Shown piece after piece: positions 1 to 12,758 of a stretch of 64,000 nucleotides of DNA. Source of the stretch: Lumbricus terrestris. Taxonomy: Eukaryota > Annelida > Clitellata > Crassiclitellata > Lumbricidae. A program made the position numbers and the translations under genes. Positions within the stretch are counted from its first letter, which is position 1. Every line of letters begins with the position of its first letter. The stretch covers positions 38,892,149-38,956,148 of the forward strand of contig OX457046.1 in assembly GCA_949752735.1 (NCBI GenBank), read 5' to 3'. Under the pieces are notes generated by a model that had not been told where the DNA came from, searched no databases, and saw only the letters and a program-made list of their open reading frames with translations.

Positions 1-204
1 ATTGACTGAAAAGGGAAGCAAACAGCTGACAGCGGATATAATATTATTATGGATGTTATTATGTTTCGGTTTTACTTGATTGTTTGACGCTTTCAGTTTA
101 AAAAAATGAGCACGAAACTAACTCAATGAAACAAGCAATCGAAAGGGTGCCACTGTTGCATCCTTTCGCCTTCCGGGTTGCTAAATAATTATGATGACGT
201 TATG

Positions 205-545
205 TCCGATGATGGTGGTGGGGTGGTGTTGGTGATGGTGGTGGTTATGATGATGATGATAATGGTGATCGTGATTATGATGGTGATCGTGATTATGATG
301 GTGATCATGATTATGATGGTGACCATGATGGTGATCGTGATGATGATGACAATGACGATGACGATGATGAGGATGAGGATGAGGATGAGGATGATAATGA
401 TGGTGATGGTGATAATGGTAATGGTGATTGTTATGGTGATGGTGATTGTTATGGTGATGGTGATTGTGATGGTGATGGTGGTGATCGGAATGTTGATGAT
501 AATGTTGCTGATGATAATAATGGTGAAGACGATGATAATAGGAAT
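205..545. repeat. GATGGT/GATGAC-rich degenerate microsatellite
   Basis: About 340 bp of interrupted trinucleotide and hexanucleotide repeats, mostly TGATGG, TGATCG and GATGAC variants. Open reading frames on both strands here (Met/Val-rich on plus, Ile/Thr-rich on minus) only reflect the repeat and are not called as genes. Nothing is recognised in the 200 bp before it or the 145 bp after it. Confidence 0.9.
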
Positions 546-690
546 AATAACAGTCATAGTTATAGCAAATGACGATGAAAATTATGGCTCAAACTGAATA
601 ACTCACTCCAAGGAAATGACAATAGGCATTGTTTCTTCAGGGTGTGGCAGATATGGTTACAATACATGATTTGCTGTTGTAATTTGTGAT

Positions 691-957
691 TTGTCATTGC
701 TGCAGAGGATCATCAAACAGACGTCGTTGTATTTTGATCACGTGATGCGCGCGGATGGACTGGAGAAGGCGATGATGCTGGCGTGTGGAGAGGTGACGAG
801 GAGAAGGGGACGGCCGAGGATCAGATGGATGGAGGATGTACACAGGAGGACAGAGGTGAATCTTGAACAACTGAGGGATGTGACGCAGAACAGAATGGAG
901 TGGAGAAGGGTGGTCATGACGGTCGCTAGAGTTCCTCGAACTGATGGCACAAGATGA
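691..957 (+). pseudogene. RTE-like LINE reverse transcriptase, C-terminal fragment
   Basis: The 88-residue frame matches the end of the endonuclease-reverse transcriptase of RTE-type and related non-LTR retrotransposons. A region like YFDHVMRADG corresponds to the usual YxGHVxRM stretch, RRRGRPRIRWMEDV to the usual KRGRPxxRWxDD motif, and NRMEWRRVV to the usual RDxWRxxV. These C-terminal motifs follow the catalytic domain, so this is a 5'-truncated dead copy. The true left boundary is uncertain; the apparent start is not a real initiation codon. It lies in what would be an intron or downstream flank of the actin gene on the opposite strand. The family assignment is by motif memory. Confidence 0.65.
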
Positions 958-961
958 CAAT

Positions 962-1080
962 GTGACATGATTTAATGAACTACTGGACTAATGAATGAAT
1001 GAAGTGATTTATGATTTAGTGAATTAACGAATCAATGAAGTAATTCACGAACTGATGAATTAATGATTCATTGACTTCTA
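962..1080. repeat. Degenerate GAATTAATGA-type AT-rich repeat
   Basis: Short imperfect repeats of the form AATGAATGA and GAATTAATGAA. A similar degenerate tract recurs at 4835-5070. LINE 3' tails elsewhere in this window end in AATG repeats, so this may be an old tail of the LINE fragment just upstream. Confidence 0.5.
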
Positions 1081-1095
1081 CTTATAATTCAGACT

Positions 1096-1324
1096 CAGTG
1101 GCGGCGCTAGGGAGGTGGCTAGGGGGCTAAGCCCCCCTATAAAAGGCTAAGCCCCCAAAAAGAGGCCATCCGGTTTTTTTATATGCAAAACTGAAATATA
1201 CCCACGATTTTCGACCCGGATGACTAAAAAAGTCGTCAGAAATTTTGGCGGATGAAAATAGAAAAATGGAAATTTCCTCCGGGAGGCTTCAGCCCCCCAA
1301 ACCGAAATCCCGGCGCCGCCACTG
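1096..1324. mobile_element. hAT-type MITE, family 1, with 8-bp TSD
   Basis: The termini are CAGTGGCGGCGCTAGG and its near inverse CCCGGCGCCGCCACTG. The element is flanked by the perfect 8-bp duplication TTCAGACT at 1088-1095 and 1325-1332. An 8-bp duplication with CAGTGGCG-type ends is typical of hAT transposons. At 229 bp it has no coding capacity. Subterminal GGGGGCTAAGCCCCCC-like palindromes and an internal hairpin module (1217-1268) are present. It is the same family as 14332-14569. Confidence 0.9.
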
Positions 1325-1395
1325 TTCAGACTATTTAACGATGGTTCTTGAGAAAGAAAATGATCCTAAAAATGTATAGGACATGTATTAATTTA

Positions 1396-1573
<178 letters not shown>

Positions 1574-1580
1574 AAGGAAA

Positions 1581-2600
1581 CCTACAACGAGCGAAAGAAT
1601 TAGGATATCGTAGGACTATTCAATGCATGCATGAACACTTGCATACAGATGTAGCCTATATACATGTACATGCAAACATTAAATCAGACATGTATAATAA
1701 TACACACACACCCATACATACAGTGAAGCTTACATACATGCATAAATACGCACTTTTGTGCAGACAGAGGCCAATGCGCCTGTGGTTGATACTCAATTCC
1801 AAACTTGGTTTTGCACCGATAACACAATGTCTCCGGGATGTCATTCGCTTCTCTCTTTCTGCATCTTCTCATCGACCTCTCCGTTCTCTGGATCGGTTTG
1901 ACTTCCTTATACCAGGAGCTGGGCCCACTATTGCTATCGAAAGAGTCTTGATTGTGCAACTAGGCTTCCTAAAAACTGAGCCGATGTCTCATTTTGTCCG
2001 TCGTTACTCTCTCGTTCCCTGAAGACATTTCCCTTTCATGAAAGTTTCCGAGCTCTTAAGAGTAGGCATTCTTCTAAAAACGCTATATAAATTTATACAC
2101 AAAGCTTATACTTAAAGACTATTCAACAAGGGCTACAGTAAACTATGGCATGCCTGGTACTTGGTATCAATAAATGAATCGTGAAATATACGATACGATT
2201 CGATTCATTTCAACTGCAAGATTTGCTATCCGACACAGTATTTACATTATTATACTCTCTCGTCTTTCTGGCAACATGCGGGACTCCTATCTTTCTCAGA
2301 CATCTCCAGACGCAGCGCTCGTGAGTAAGCTGGTGCCCAGTGCTCAGCCTCGCATGACACCACATTAGCTTAGTGTACTTACACGTAACATGCAATAAAA
2401 GGTGATTTAGAAATGTGGACGTTACGATTACGATTACAATAAGAATGACTTGTTTAATTTTCGACCACTTACTTTTCGCGATGCAAACGTCTCTCCACAA
2501 CAGTGACCAGAAACGGATGCCATGATGCTTATATATACGGCAGCCATCCCTTGCTAACCGGAATCCATTAATATTTAAATGCCTAATTATATACATGTAT
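1581..2600. other. No gene recognised
   Basis: Unassigned sequence upstream of actin. It would contain the actin 5' intron, first exon and promoter, but I cannot place them. Two frames of about 130 codons (1627-2022 plus, 2210-2596 minus) resemble no family known to me and lack supporting context. Confidence 0.5.
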
Positions 2601-2760
2601 ATATAATGCCTATATATATTTCATATATATATATATATATATTCATATATGTTCATATATGATTCTTGTACAATTCATATATATATTCATGTGTATTCAT
2701 TTATATATTCAATAGTATGCATATGTAGCCTATGTATATATCTTATACTTGAGTATATAT
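2600..2760. repeat. TA/CATATA-rich low-complexity tract
   Basis: Mixed ATATAT and TTCATATATG repeats. From 2760 to 3300 I see only AT-rich non-coding sequence with short poly-G (2776-2783). Confidence 0.7.
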
Positions 2761-3299
2761 CGGGGGTTTTAACGGGGGGGGTAATTATTGCGAACCAATA
2801 GCTGCTCGCAGAACATTAGGTTTAATGGTTGAAAATTTGCTACAATTAACGTCACTCATTCATATAAATATTTACAGTACATGTACACACATATACTGTG
2901 TATAATATATAATACATGTATATAGTATATAGAGAGGCTAATATATAATGTGCTAACAGGCCTGAAATGATATCCGTATAGAGATAATTTTATGACTTAT
3001 GATCTTTGTTGTGAGCGCTAGTCGTCCCCGAATCTCGATCCATGTAAGGGCATATGGAGAGAAAATCTCGCCATATATGGTCATCGCCGACTTATGTGGC
3101 TGTTGTGCGACCGGAGCCCACGCTGACGACGTGTTGACCAATGACTTTGAATTATAGACTTAGCCTATGATTCTGCGGTGGAGGATGATTGCAACAGATG
3201 ACTCCCGGATCTGTTTTTGTTTTAGGCTGTTCATCACGCTCAGAAATTAGCCAACAGCTCTTAGGCCAACAGTAACTGTCACTATAGGATCTAAGTTAG

Positions 3300-3420
3300 G
3301 GTGTGTAATGGTGGGGTGGTGGGTGGGGTGGTGGTCAACGGTGATGTGGTGGTGAGATGGAGTTGGAGGAAGGAGAGCAGAATAAGGTGGAAGAGGTGGA
3401 GTAGGAGGAGGTGGATGACA
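3300..3420. repeat. G-rich GGTGGGGTGG tract
   Basis: G-runs of 2-4 bases spaced closely on the plus strand (GGTGGGGTGGTGGGTGGGG and similar) grade into GGAGGAGG purine repeats. G-quadruplex formation is possible on the plus strand. No gene is seen. Confidence 0.6.
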
Positions 3421-3544
3421 ATAATTATTATAATGATTTTTTGTAACTATTCATGTTGGTGATAATCATTTTTTAAATTAATTATTGTTTGCTAATTTGA
3501 GGGTTAGGTGGACTCGGCTCATGCTCAAGTGTCTATAAGTCTGT

Positions 3545-3590
3545 GTCTATGTCTGTCTGCATGTCTGTCTGTCTGTCTGTCTGTGTCACC
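3545..3590. repeat. (GTCT)n microsatellite
   Basis: About ten TGTC/TGTCTG units. Confidence 0.8.
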
Positions 3591-3607
3591 CAATCTCTTT
3601 CCTGTTC

Positions 3608-3712
3608 ATTTATTCATTTAAAGAATAAGAAATATGGACTCTCAAGAATCCTACTCAGAGGCGCTCCGAGTCCAGCCACGGTGATACAAATAAATCTTGA
3701 GATATGTTCGTG
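3608..3712 (-). mobile_element. CR1/L2-like LINE 3' tail fragment
   Basis: The tract CTACTCAGAGGCGCTCC followed by a CCACGG stretch matches, in the same order, the 3' end of the LINE at 9486-10603. The adjoining TTCATTTATTCATTT corresponds to its ATTC-repeat tail. The fragment is short and diverged, with no coding part left. Confidence 0.7.
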
Positions 3713-4570
3713 CGTGATATGTGTGTATGCGTATGTATGCATGTGTCCATGGAATGCCCGCACATGGGGGCAAGAGGGGGACACTTGCTCTCCATCCCCT
3801 TGAAAAATGAAGTGTGTTTCTTTAACTGCTACTTTTGGGGTTTGACCATTTTTTGCTTTAGATAATTAGGCCTAATTATACTGATGATGCACAAAGTAAA
3901 ACTAAGAAATCAATGTTTAGAAACTTCTCCAAAATAAGCATGCTTTTAATTTTCAACCTTCCATTTTCAAGCTCTTGCTAAAACTGTAACCATGACCATT
4001 AGGGTTTACTCATCCTACTCAGCCCATGCAAATAGTGTTGCTTATAGTTAGCCCAAATGGACTACTTGATTGAAATCTCGCTGCAAATGAAACCTCTCAC
4101 AACTTCACGAATTATCAGTAAATTATACTAATGCTAAGATTTGAAAATTCCTCACAAGTTAAGAAACCTATATTAAAAATACCCATGCATGTTCTTAATT
4201 TCCTGCTTAGCGTTTCTCACCGTCTTGCTACAAGAAAATTTGACCCTGACCATAGTGTTTTTTATGGCACCCTTCAAATTTCTGCGAGCGCCCATGCATG
4301 TGTCCACGTGGTGTGTGCGTGTGTGTGTGTTGTGTTAGGTTATCAAGAAACATTCATCGTGGCTCTTAAACAGTGTCTACAATTATTAATCAATTAGCCT
4401 TCCAGACAATGAATAATTATGATGCCATGTGTCCGATTAACAGATAAGTGGCAGAGGTGATCTCAAGAGGTTATATAGGAGGATGAGCAGACCTGTCTTT
4501 CGCCGAAAACGGTATGGGTCAATTAAACTAGGCCACTAATCGTGCTATGTAAGGCCAAGACCTGATCCTG
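3713..4570. other. No gene recognised; short (GT)n at about 4312-4332
   Basis: AT-rich unassigned sequence. The frame at 4131-4397 has no recognisable similarity. Confidence 0.5.
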
Positions 4571-4574
4571 GAAG

Positions 4575-4665
4575 AAAGGGTGAGTGATATCATCCATAGG
4601 ATTTTGAGTAGTCCCTTTGAAGAAGCGCTATATAAATTCTTGAATGAATGAATGAATGAATGAAT
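4575..4665 (+). mobile_element. CR1/L2-like LINE or SINE 3' tail fragment
   Basis: Contains GAAGAAGCGCTATATAAATT followed by TCTTGAATGAATGAATGAATGA. This is the plus-strand version of the GCGCTATATAA plus (AATG)n tail seen on the complete LINE 3' end at 9486. Confidence 0.75.
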
Positions 4666-4834
4666 AGGCTACTGGAAGTCGTGCGATCCCCTACGATTCG
4701 CATGCAGTTACCACCTTTGTGTAGGCTAAATCTCTCAGTGCATTTTGGCGCGACCAGCAATTGCCAATAAAATAATATTGGCAATTTGATGGAAAGACGT
4801 GCATTCGCTGAGTTGATAATTCTCACGAATTAGG

Positions 4835-5075
4835 CCCTAATGAATTAATTAAGTAAGTGACGAATCAATGAATTAATAAATTAACAAATTAACGAATTAA
4901 TGAATTATTGAATTAGTGAATTACTGAATTAATGGATGAATAATGGATGGATGGATGATTGGATGGATTGACGAAATAACGAAAAACGAGCGAATTTATG
5001 AATAAGTATTGAAATGATGAATAAAACTAATGAATGAATTGACTTATTCACACATGAGTGAATACATTTATAGAT
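4835..5075. repeat. Degenerate GAATTAATGAATTA repeat
   Basis: Interrupted AATGAATTAA/GAATTAACAAATTAAC units merging into GGATGGATGGAT. It resembles the tract at 962-1080. Confidence 0.7.
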
Positions 5076-5216
5076 GAATGCACGTGTGAATGATGGTAGG
5101 CTATGACATATGAATTAATGTGAATGTAGTTTAAATGTATAAAAAGTGATTGAATGAGCGAATCAATTGAATAATTAAATGCATTGATTTAAAGAAGAAC
5201 GGATGAACACTGCTGA

Positions 5217-5832
<616 letters not shown>

Positions 5833-5840
5833 AACCTAAT

Positions 5841-6269
5841 CAGCGTTGCCACTCCTTGTTTTTTTCACAAGATCGTGGGTTTTTCGATCCGAACTTGGGA
5901 AATGGAGTTTTTTCGGTAAGAACTTGGGTTTTTTGCTTGGGTTTTTCGACTGAAAAAACCAGAAAATTTTGAATATTTTCATGAAATTTTATACATTTTC
6001 CTGAAATTTTGAAAAATTTCGGGAAATTTAGGACATTTCCAGAAATTTGGGACATTTTCGAACGATTTGTGCCGGATGACAAAAAATAAAAAGGACATCA
6101 GAAATTTTGGACGAAAAATTGTGAACATTTTCGAAAGATTTGATATTTTCGGACGGAAAATTCGGAATATTCTGGACATTTTCGAAAGATTTGCTGAACT
6201 TGGGTTTTCTTTGTTTTTTTCGGCCCTCCAACTTGTTTTTTCTCTCCATTTTTTAGAGTGGCAACGCTG
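5841..6269. mobile_element. hAT-type MITE with perfect 14-bp TIR and 8-bp TSD
   Basis: The ends CAGCGTTGCCACTC and GAGTGGCAACGCTG are perfect inverted repeats. The flanking duplication AACCTAAT (5833-5840 and 6270-6277) is perfect. The 429-bp interior is AT-rich, with repeated AATTTTGGACATTTTCGAA-like motifs. Near 6073-6110 it carries the same GATGAC...A-run...ACATCAGAAATTTTGG module found in other MITEs here. It has no transposase. Confidence 0.92.
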
Positions 6270-6374
6270 AACCTAATAGCATAGCCTCCTGGGCTGGTGA
6301 CACTGCGGAGTTATTATCTGCGAACCTAAAATGTGTGTGCGTTTGAAAATCCGGGATTGGAGTAAGAAGATGGT

Positions 6375-6600
6375 TGAATTGCAACGCGCTGGACAAAAGA
6401 CAGGAGAGCGCGGGTTCAATACCAGCTGGCGCCACATTGTAAACTCAGCCTTCCTTTCGCCCAATGGCGCCGGTGGCTCCCTTATCCTAGGTCCTGGGTA
6501 AAACGAGTATTAGGACGCGTTGGGTGCCATGCAAAGCTGCAAAAATAGTTAACTTCGGCCCTTGTAACTACTTGTTGTATCAGCATTCAGCCCTTACTAT
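6375..6600 (+). mobile_element. tRNA-derived SINE-like repeat
   Basis: A box B-like motif GGGTTCAATACCAGC (around 6413) follows a tRNA-like arm. The stretch GGTCCTGGGTAAAACGAG resembles the body of widespread invertebrate tRNA SINEs. There is no second copy in the window, and the boundaries are approximate. Confidence 0.4.
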
Positions 6601-7590
6601 TATTGTGTGTAAGCCCTAATCACAATGCCGTGCGTCAGCATGGAATGAAACCGAAATTAACCTATACCATTAGTTTGAGGGCAGTGTAGAAAATTAATGG
6701 GGTGGTGGACAAACTCGAGCAGAACGAGGCCGACGAGTGCACAATTAGGGGTTTCTTTTTAACTTATGAAATTGATATTTAATCCACATCAAAATAGTTT
6801 TAACAATATCAGTCAATTCGACAAAAATTGACCACAGTCACCACACTGTCAATTTTATTCAAAAGTTGCAAATATCCTCCTAACTATTAGTCTATTATAT
6901 TATATAAAAATATTATTTTTATTTAATCTCTTACAGAAAGATGAAGAGATCATTTGAAAGTGGACATGAGAAACGAAGGATATTGACTCGACAAAAGGAT
7001 ATTTCAAAAGGCATTGAAGATTAGTTGTGGCCTTGAACCTCCAAATCCTGTCCTAAGCCCTGACACAGACTATAGGTATAGGTGTTCTGTAGTCACTTTA
7101 AACCCTTGTTATGCTATATGTTTCGCATGAAACGCTTCTGTGGACTCCAGGATCCATGAAAATTGGAATTCGCTTGATGAAGCACAAGTTGGAATCATCT
7201 CCGTATTTCTGAGAATCATCGAGAAACTTATGAGGAAGTCAGAGTTGTGCATTGAAAAGCGGTAGTGATGAACATCTGCAATGCATTTAAGTTGGTCATA
7301 TCCCGGACGGATGCATGGGCGGATTCGTTTTTCAAAGTAGTCGTATGTTGCGACCATATGACTGCTGCTGACGCCCAATGTCCTCATTTTCACAAGCCTA
7401 GCGCAGTGATAAAACAAGTTGACTATCTTGGATATTTGCATACAATACACAGGCCTAAACACATGGACTTAGCCTACTGGGTAGCCTGGCAAATGGCCTC
7501 ATCGAATACGATGCTAAAATAATAAAACGCCTGTACTTTGTCCCTGCAGGACGTTGGACTACGTATTATAATAATTGGTCTGTCATAGCA
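6601..7590. other. No gene recognised
   Basis: AT-rich unassigned sequence. The 117-codon minus-strand frame at 7109-7462 has no recognisable motif and no repeat or splice context, so I do not call it. Confidence 0.5.
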
Positions 7591-7598
7591 CTCATGGT

Positions 7599-7760
7599 CA
7601 TGAGCGGAGTTTATCAGGGGCTAGGGGAGGCTAAGTCCCCCCCAGCAAGAAGACCCACATTCATTTTTTACCGTGAAAATGGCATCTTTTCCCGGGCTTA
7701 ATCCCCTCTCCCCAAGACTGTTTTAGCCCATCCAAGAACGGAAACCAAACTCCGCCCATG
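7599..7760. mobile_element. hAT-type MITE, 162 bp, perfect 8-bp TSD
   Basis: The termini CATGAGCGGAGTTT and AAACTCCGCCCATG differ at one position as inverted repeats. The duplication CTCATGGT is present at 7591-7598 and 7761-7768. The interior has GGGGCTAGGGG and CCCCTCTCCCC blocks. No coding sequence. Confidence 0.9.
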
Positions 7761-7768
7761 CTCATGGT

Positions 7769-9480
7769 AACAGAGGAACGAGATGACCTAGTTTGTTGTC
7801 CCTGTGTCTCGAGCTTCCACAGTAGGCATAGCCTACTGCATAAAAGCTTCGCAATGGTCGGTCCATCTTTCATAAAAAGTTGCCTAACAGTCTCCGAAAT
7901 GAACTTCATGATCTTTTTTGCCCAAATTCACGAGTGAAATTTATTGAAATTTTATTGCTGGTTTACTGGAGTTTTATTGACTTGGCATTTTGACATCCTT
8001 GTTGTTTTACGCCATATTAGGCTATAGAGGGCCCCTATGGTATATCATTTTGATTGTTTAGGTTTCCGCATGTGGGCGATTCGAGCAAGAATGAATGGCC
8101 AACTTTCCATTTCGATAATCAACAGAAAACCCCGTGGTTATTTATTGATTTAATGGCTCCGGATTCCAGAATCCCACAACGGGCTACGACTTTGCGATTT
8201 ACAGCACTCTTGACTCGTGTGCATCGATGCGTGTTTATTTGCTGTGCTCGATGCACAGATGTCCATTGCGTTTAAACTTTCAGGTTTGGTTAAGTAGTTA
8301 AAGTTAGCCTCTTACAATTATTTTGCATAGGCCTAACCATCGAGTTGCTTTCCTTTTGCATAACCAGTCGCTTATTTTTGTTGACAGTGGGACGATAGCC
8401 CATTGTGGGTTTCCCTCACTTCACTTTTTGCTGACCAAGTAGACCAACAGCCTATTATATAGTTTATTTATGTGTGTTATGTTTGTGAGTGTTTTAAAAC
8501 AATGCAATAAAAATTGACTTGGTTTCGCTGGATTACAATAATTATTATTATGAACAATAAATTGTCACTTGTTTCCGTGACACATTCAGGCTTGTTTTCA
8601 CAGGCTATTGCTTGTTGAACTATAGCGTCCATTTGAGGCGTCTAGGGCATATGGGCATAGGTTTAATTGTTTGATAAACTTGAACAGTAATATCGTGGTT
8701 ATTTCTAAACATGCTTGTTTTAAACGATTTAAGTAGAATAATTTATATTGATTAGCGCAAGCCTCTCGTTTATTCTCCGTAATAAACTAGGAGATAGACC
8801 TAATTATAGGCCTATTATACAATGTCATGTAGCCTACATTCTCACTCGAATAGCCTACATACAGGAAGCGAAACATAGTCAAAATAAAATTGTATACTAT
8901 TTGGGGTAAAACAACAAGGAAGTTAAAATATGAACCCAGTAGGCTAATTATTATTATCGGCCAGACCAGTCTAAGCGTTAAAAAGCATGATAACATGTTC
9001 GTGTAAAATATTTACTGTTCTCTGTGAAATACAAAGCTTGTTAATTCGCACAGTTCTGGAGATTTAACGAAAACAATTTTCCATCAGGAAGGAAAATGTC
9101 GACTGATAAGACCAGAAGATACTGTTACGGTGTGCTGCCATGTGCATATAGCCTAGTGTAACTTCCGTGACGGTAGGCTTATGCCAACCTACAAACTATT
9201 ATTATAGTCCATTTTGTATAGTTTGGATGCCACGGCATTTCTGATGGTACAATATGGGTAACCATTCCGTCCTCCTAACAAAGATTACAAAATATACTGT
9301 TTGGGCTGACGAAAAATTTCCGGGTTTCCGGTGCACGAGTCCCTGAACTATTTTAATGTTTTAATGAGAAGAACATGTTTAGAAACAAATTGATTTATGA
9401 ACAATGCGAATGAATCCAATTGTTAATAATCTTTTTGAAGTTTAAACCGATTGTAGTTAATTCTCTGTAATGCTGCATTT
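7769..9480. other. No gene recognised; AT-rich intergenic sequence
   Basis: No recognisable exon, RNA gene or full mobile element. Several TAGGCCTA and TAGCCTAC motifs occur (for example 8328, 8805, 8828 and 8850). Confidence 0.5.
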
Positions 9481-9485
9481 AAAAA

Positions 9486-10603
9486 GACAAAAATACATTC
9501 ATTCATTCATTCATTCATTCATTTCAAACACTTATATAGCGCCTCTTCAAGAGTATCTACTCAGAAGCGCTCCCGACCCAACCACGGTTAAAAAGAATAG
9601 TTTTAAGAGCAGAGTAGAACGTAGTCTCAAAGGCTCTAGGCACAAGACGTAGTTCCACAGGAAGCCCATTCCAGGTTGTAGGGCCAACAACAGAAAAGGC
9701 ACGGTTCTGTGTGATAGAAGTGCGTGACCGGGGGACAAGAAGCTGAGCCTGTTTAGAAGAGCGGAGAGAGCCACGGCGCTGGACGTTCAGGGTGGAGCAA
9801 CAGAGCTCCTGCAAATAAACAGGGGCCACACCCGCGAGACAGCGCCAAACCAAGGAAGATATGCGGTAAGTGATCCTTTGTGAAAAAGGGAGCCAATGCA
9901 AGACATCCCGCATATAGTCAGTAACATGGCCGAATCTTGGGATGCGACCAACAAGGCGTGCCGCAGAGCGCAAGACCCGATCCAAGCACCCGACCCGAGT
10001 CACCGGAAGACCCACATAGAGGGCGCTGCAGTAGTCCAGACGAGAGACGACAAAAGAATGGACTAGCGTTAAGGCAGCATTGAAGGTTAAGGAGCGGAGC
10101 ACCACTCTAAGCTGACGCAATTGGTAGTAGCAACTGCGGCAAAGCAGGTTGATATGCCGCGTAAAAGTAAGTTCTTGGTCCAATGTGACTCCAAGATCCC
10201 GGACAGAGGAAGAGAAGGTAAAGTGAGGGAACTCTCGAGCAAGAACCTCCAGGTCAATTTTGGCGAGCTGTTGGCGTGTGCCAAACCAAATAAATTGGGT
10301 TTTGGTAGAGTTTAGCCGAAGGCGATTGGAGGACATCCAGGCCTCCAAAGCCTCCATTGTCCGGCTCATGACCCTAACAGTGGATAGGGCTGCTGGCGCA
10401 AGACAATGCAAATACGCTTGCAGGTCATCCGCATAGGATTGGCTCAGGACAGAAGAAGCGGCAAGGAGAGAACCAAGATCAGCAGTATAAATAATATATA
10501 AGAGTGGGCCCAGGACAGAACCCTGGGGCAGGCCAAATGGAGCAGGAACCCACGGAGTCCTGGTGGACCCGTAGACCACAGAGAAGGAACGGTATAGTCA
10601 ATA
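9486..10603 (-). mobile_element. 5'-truncated CR1/L2-like LINE with partial reverse transcriptase
   Basis: The minus-strand frame 10579-9557 is uninterrupted for 340 codons. It has the reverse-transcriptase motifs GLPQGSVLGPLLY (domain 4) and SYADDLQAYL (catalytic YADD), then NSTKTQFIWFG and SVRDLGVTL. The C-terminal segment has DVLHWLPFSQRITYRI, as in CR1/L2-group elements. The copy is truncated at about 10603, inside the RT domain, so the endonuclease and the first catalytic Asp are missing. After the stop comes a short 3' UTR with GCGCTATATAA and an (AATG)n tail (read as ATTC repeats at 9498-9521), the usual CR1-group ending. 5' truncation is normal for LINE insertion. The open frame suggests a fairly young copy. 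Confidence 0.9.
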
Positions 10604-11495
10604 TGACTATTGACTATGCCTAAAGACCGGGACTCTAAAATTCTTCGGATCTTTGGGCATTTATCCACCCCTCTCAGCGACCCTGGATATACCGCACTTC
10701 ATTCATGAAAATAATATCAAAACTTTCGTCTTTCATGTCTCAACGATGCTGTCAAATTTCATCGTTTTCCTTTCTCAAATACCTGATGAGTGACCAAGAT
10801 TTTATTTCTGATTCTCATGCGCTTCTTGCTCTGTGCTACAAATGTTTGGCGAAGTGAAGACAAAATCACAGGACGCACACAGAGAAATCAGTTGAACGTG
10901 CGATTAACGCCTTTAACTTCAACTTTCGAGCTTGGAAACAGAGGTCACAGACTCACAGTGGGACACAATATTCTGATGCAAGAGGCAATTCGGGATTCTT
11001 GGAGAGACAAAGCTGACGCGAACGTGTAGGACATTTAATTGCGAAGATAAACAGTTAATTACAAGTCATTTAAGCAGTCAATTATAAACCATTAACAGTT
11101 GGAAACGGTTGGGACATTGGCGCTAGCAATTATTGTCTGCTAATTACCCGTCAATTATTTTTGTGTGACGTTTAAGACAATGTTTATTGTCCACTCAAGG
11201 ACAGAACCTTGTAGCAGTAGGTGAAGCGCTAATAGCTCGAGCCATCAGTTGAGGCATCGCCTACCTCTCACTCATGCATAATTAGTTATTAGACGATAAC
11301 AGTTGCAAAACGGATCTGTTTTAATTCCATGGCAGTTTAGTATAGGCCTACCACTGCAGCTCGGTTGTAGGAACTGACGGTTAATAATTATTACTAACTT
11401 CTGTGGCGCTGCTGTCTTGTGGAGACTCAAAACAGTAGCCAGGATTTTATTTCGAGGGGTGTTTAGTGTTTAGCGTTTACTTGCCGTGAGCAAGC
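10604..11495. other. No gene recognised
   Basis: Unassigned sequence between the LINE and the next MITE. The frame at 10790-11029 is not supported. Confidence 0.5.
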
Positions 11496-11503
11496 CCAGA
11501 AGC

Positions 11504-11837
11504 CACGGGCGGATGAAGAAATTTTTGAACGGGGGGGGGGGGGATCTGTTTGTCTTGGGACAAGGAAAAATTTTCGTCTTGGTAACCGAAAAATCTGATG
11601 ACCTTTTTTTAGTCATTTGTTTCGAATTCCCAAGAAAAAATACCATTTTATCCGCCAAAATAGTTGATGACCTCTTTTTTTAGTCGTACAGACCTCGTGG
11701 GCGTGGGTCCTACGGAACTACTCAGGGGGCGGCAGGTACGTCAACTTTCCAAGCCAGAATGGCTGGTGAAAATAAAGAAATTTTTAATCGGGGGGGGGGG
11801 GGGCATATCCGAATTGGCTCCCCCGGATCCGCCCCTG
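11504..11837. mobile_element. hAT-type MITE, 334 bp, internally duplicated
   Basis: The ends CACGGGCGGATGAAG and CCGGATCCGCCCCTG share CA(C/G)GGGCGGAT as inverted repeats. The flanks are CCAGAAGC (11496-11503) and TCAGAAGC (11838-11845), a 7/8 match. The interior contains two direct copies of AAGAAATTTTT followed by a poly-G run of about 12 bases (11516-11542 and 11775-11803). It also has two inverted copies of the shared GATGAC/A-run hairpin module. Confidence 0.85.
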
Positions 11838-12137
11838 TCAGAAGCAACCGAATCAACTGACTAATGGGTTTTGAGAAGCGTCGTGAACTTTCGTATCCGG
11901 TTCTGCACGCCCAACACACTACAAACTGTAGTTCTTACATAATGTGCTAGTAAAATGCATGATTTCTTTTAAATTTGTTCTTTTCAGGGGTGTTCAAACA
12001 CCCAAACCTCCCATGCTACGGCCTTGTGGAGAATGCATCAGCCGACCACGTTCAAGCTTCAGTCTCGTCAATTATTAACTGAAGAGTCTTTAGGTGATCA
12101 TATGAAAGAAGTAGCCTACAGAGCCCAGAATGATGAT

Positions 12138-12142
12138 CTATG

Positions 12143-12213
<71 letters not shown>
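12138..12213. repeat. (AAT)n microsatellite
   Basis: About 25 AAT units. Confidence 0.95.
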
Positions 12214-12216
<3 letters not shown>

Positions 12217-12254
12217 GATATTAACAACAACGACAATGATAATAGCAATCGTTA

Positions 12255-12345
12255 TATATAGGCCTATATTATACAAATTATATATATATACGTATACAAA
12301 TTATATGTATATAGGCCTATATATATATATATAATATACATATTT
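12255..12345. repeat. TA-rich tract with two TAGGCCTATAT palindromes
   Basis: TATATA blocks with two copies of ATAGGCCTATAT (12258 and 12310). The following 300 bp to 12660 is AT-rich and unassigned. Confidence 0.7.
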
Positions 12346-12666
12346 GACTGACGTTATTATGACAGGATCCTGTTTGCTAATTGAGCAATAGCAGAAGAGT
12401 CGAAGAGTTCAAACTCATTGACATGCCAGACCACAAGATATGAAAATAGGAAATACTAGAGAATCATGTACGCTGATGCATATTAAATGCATATGCCTAC
12501 ATAGATGCATGCTTATATATAAAATGCATACATATTATACATACATAAACATATAATTTCATTTAAATTTTATAGCTTCTATTCTAGAAGAGTCATTCGT
12601 AAACTGTAACCGAGGACCTACTGCACGAGTCGGATCCGCGTGCAATGTGCATATATATTATATATA

Positions 12667-12667
<1 letters not shown>

Positions 12668-12756
<89 letters not shown>
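12668..12756. repeat. (TA)n microsatellite
   Basis: Nearly pure TA for about 85 bp after TGTGTGTG. Confidence 0.95.

Positions 12757-12758
<2 letters not shown>

Noticed and set aside
2210..2596. 128-codon minus-strand hypothetical gene
   Set aside because: Same reasons; it overlaps low-complexity AT sequence.
7109..7462. 117-codon minus-strand hypothetical gene
   Set aside because: No motif, signal peptide, repeat family or splice context; length is within chance expectation for 64 kb.
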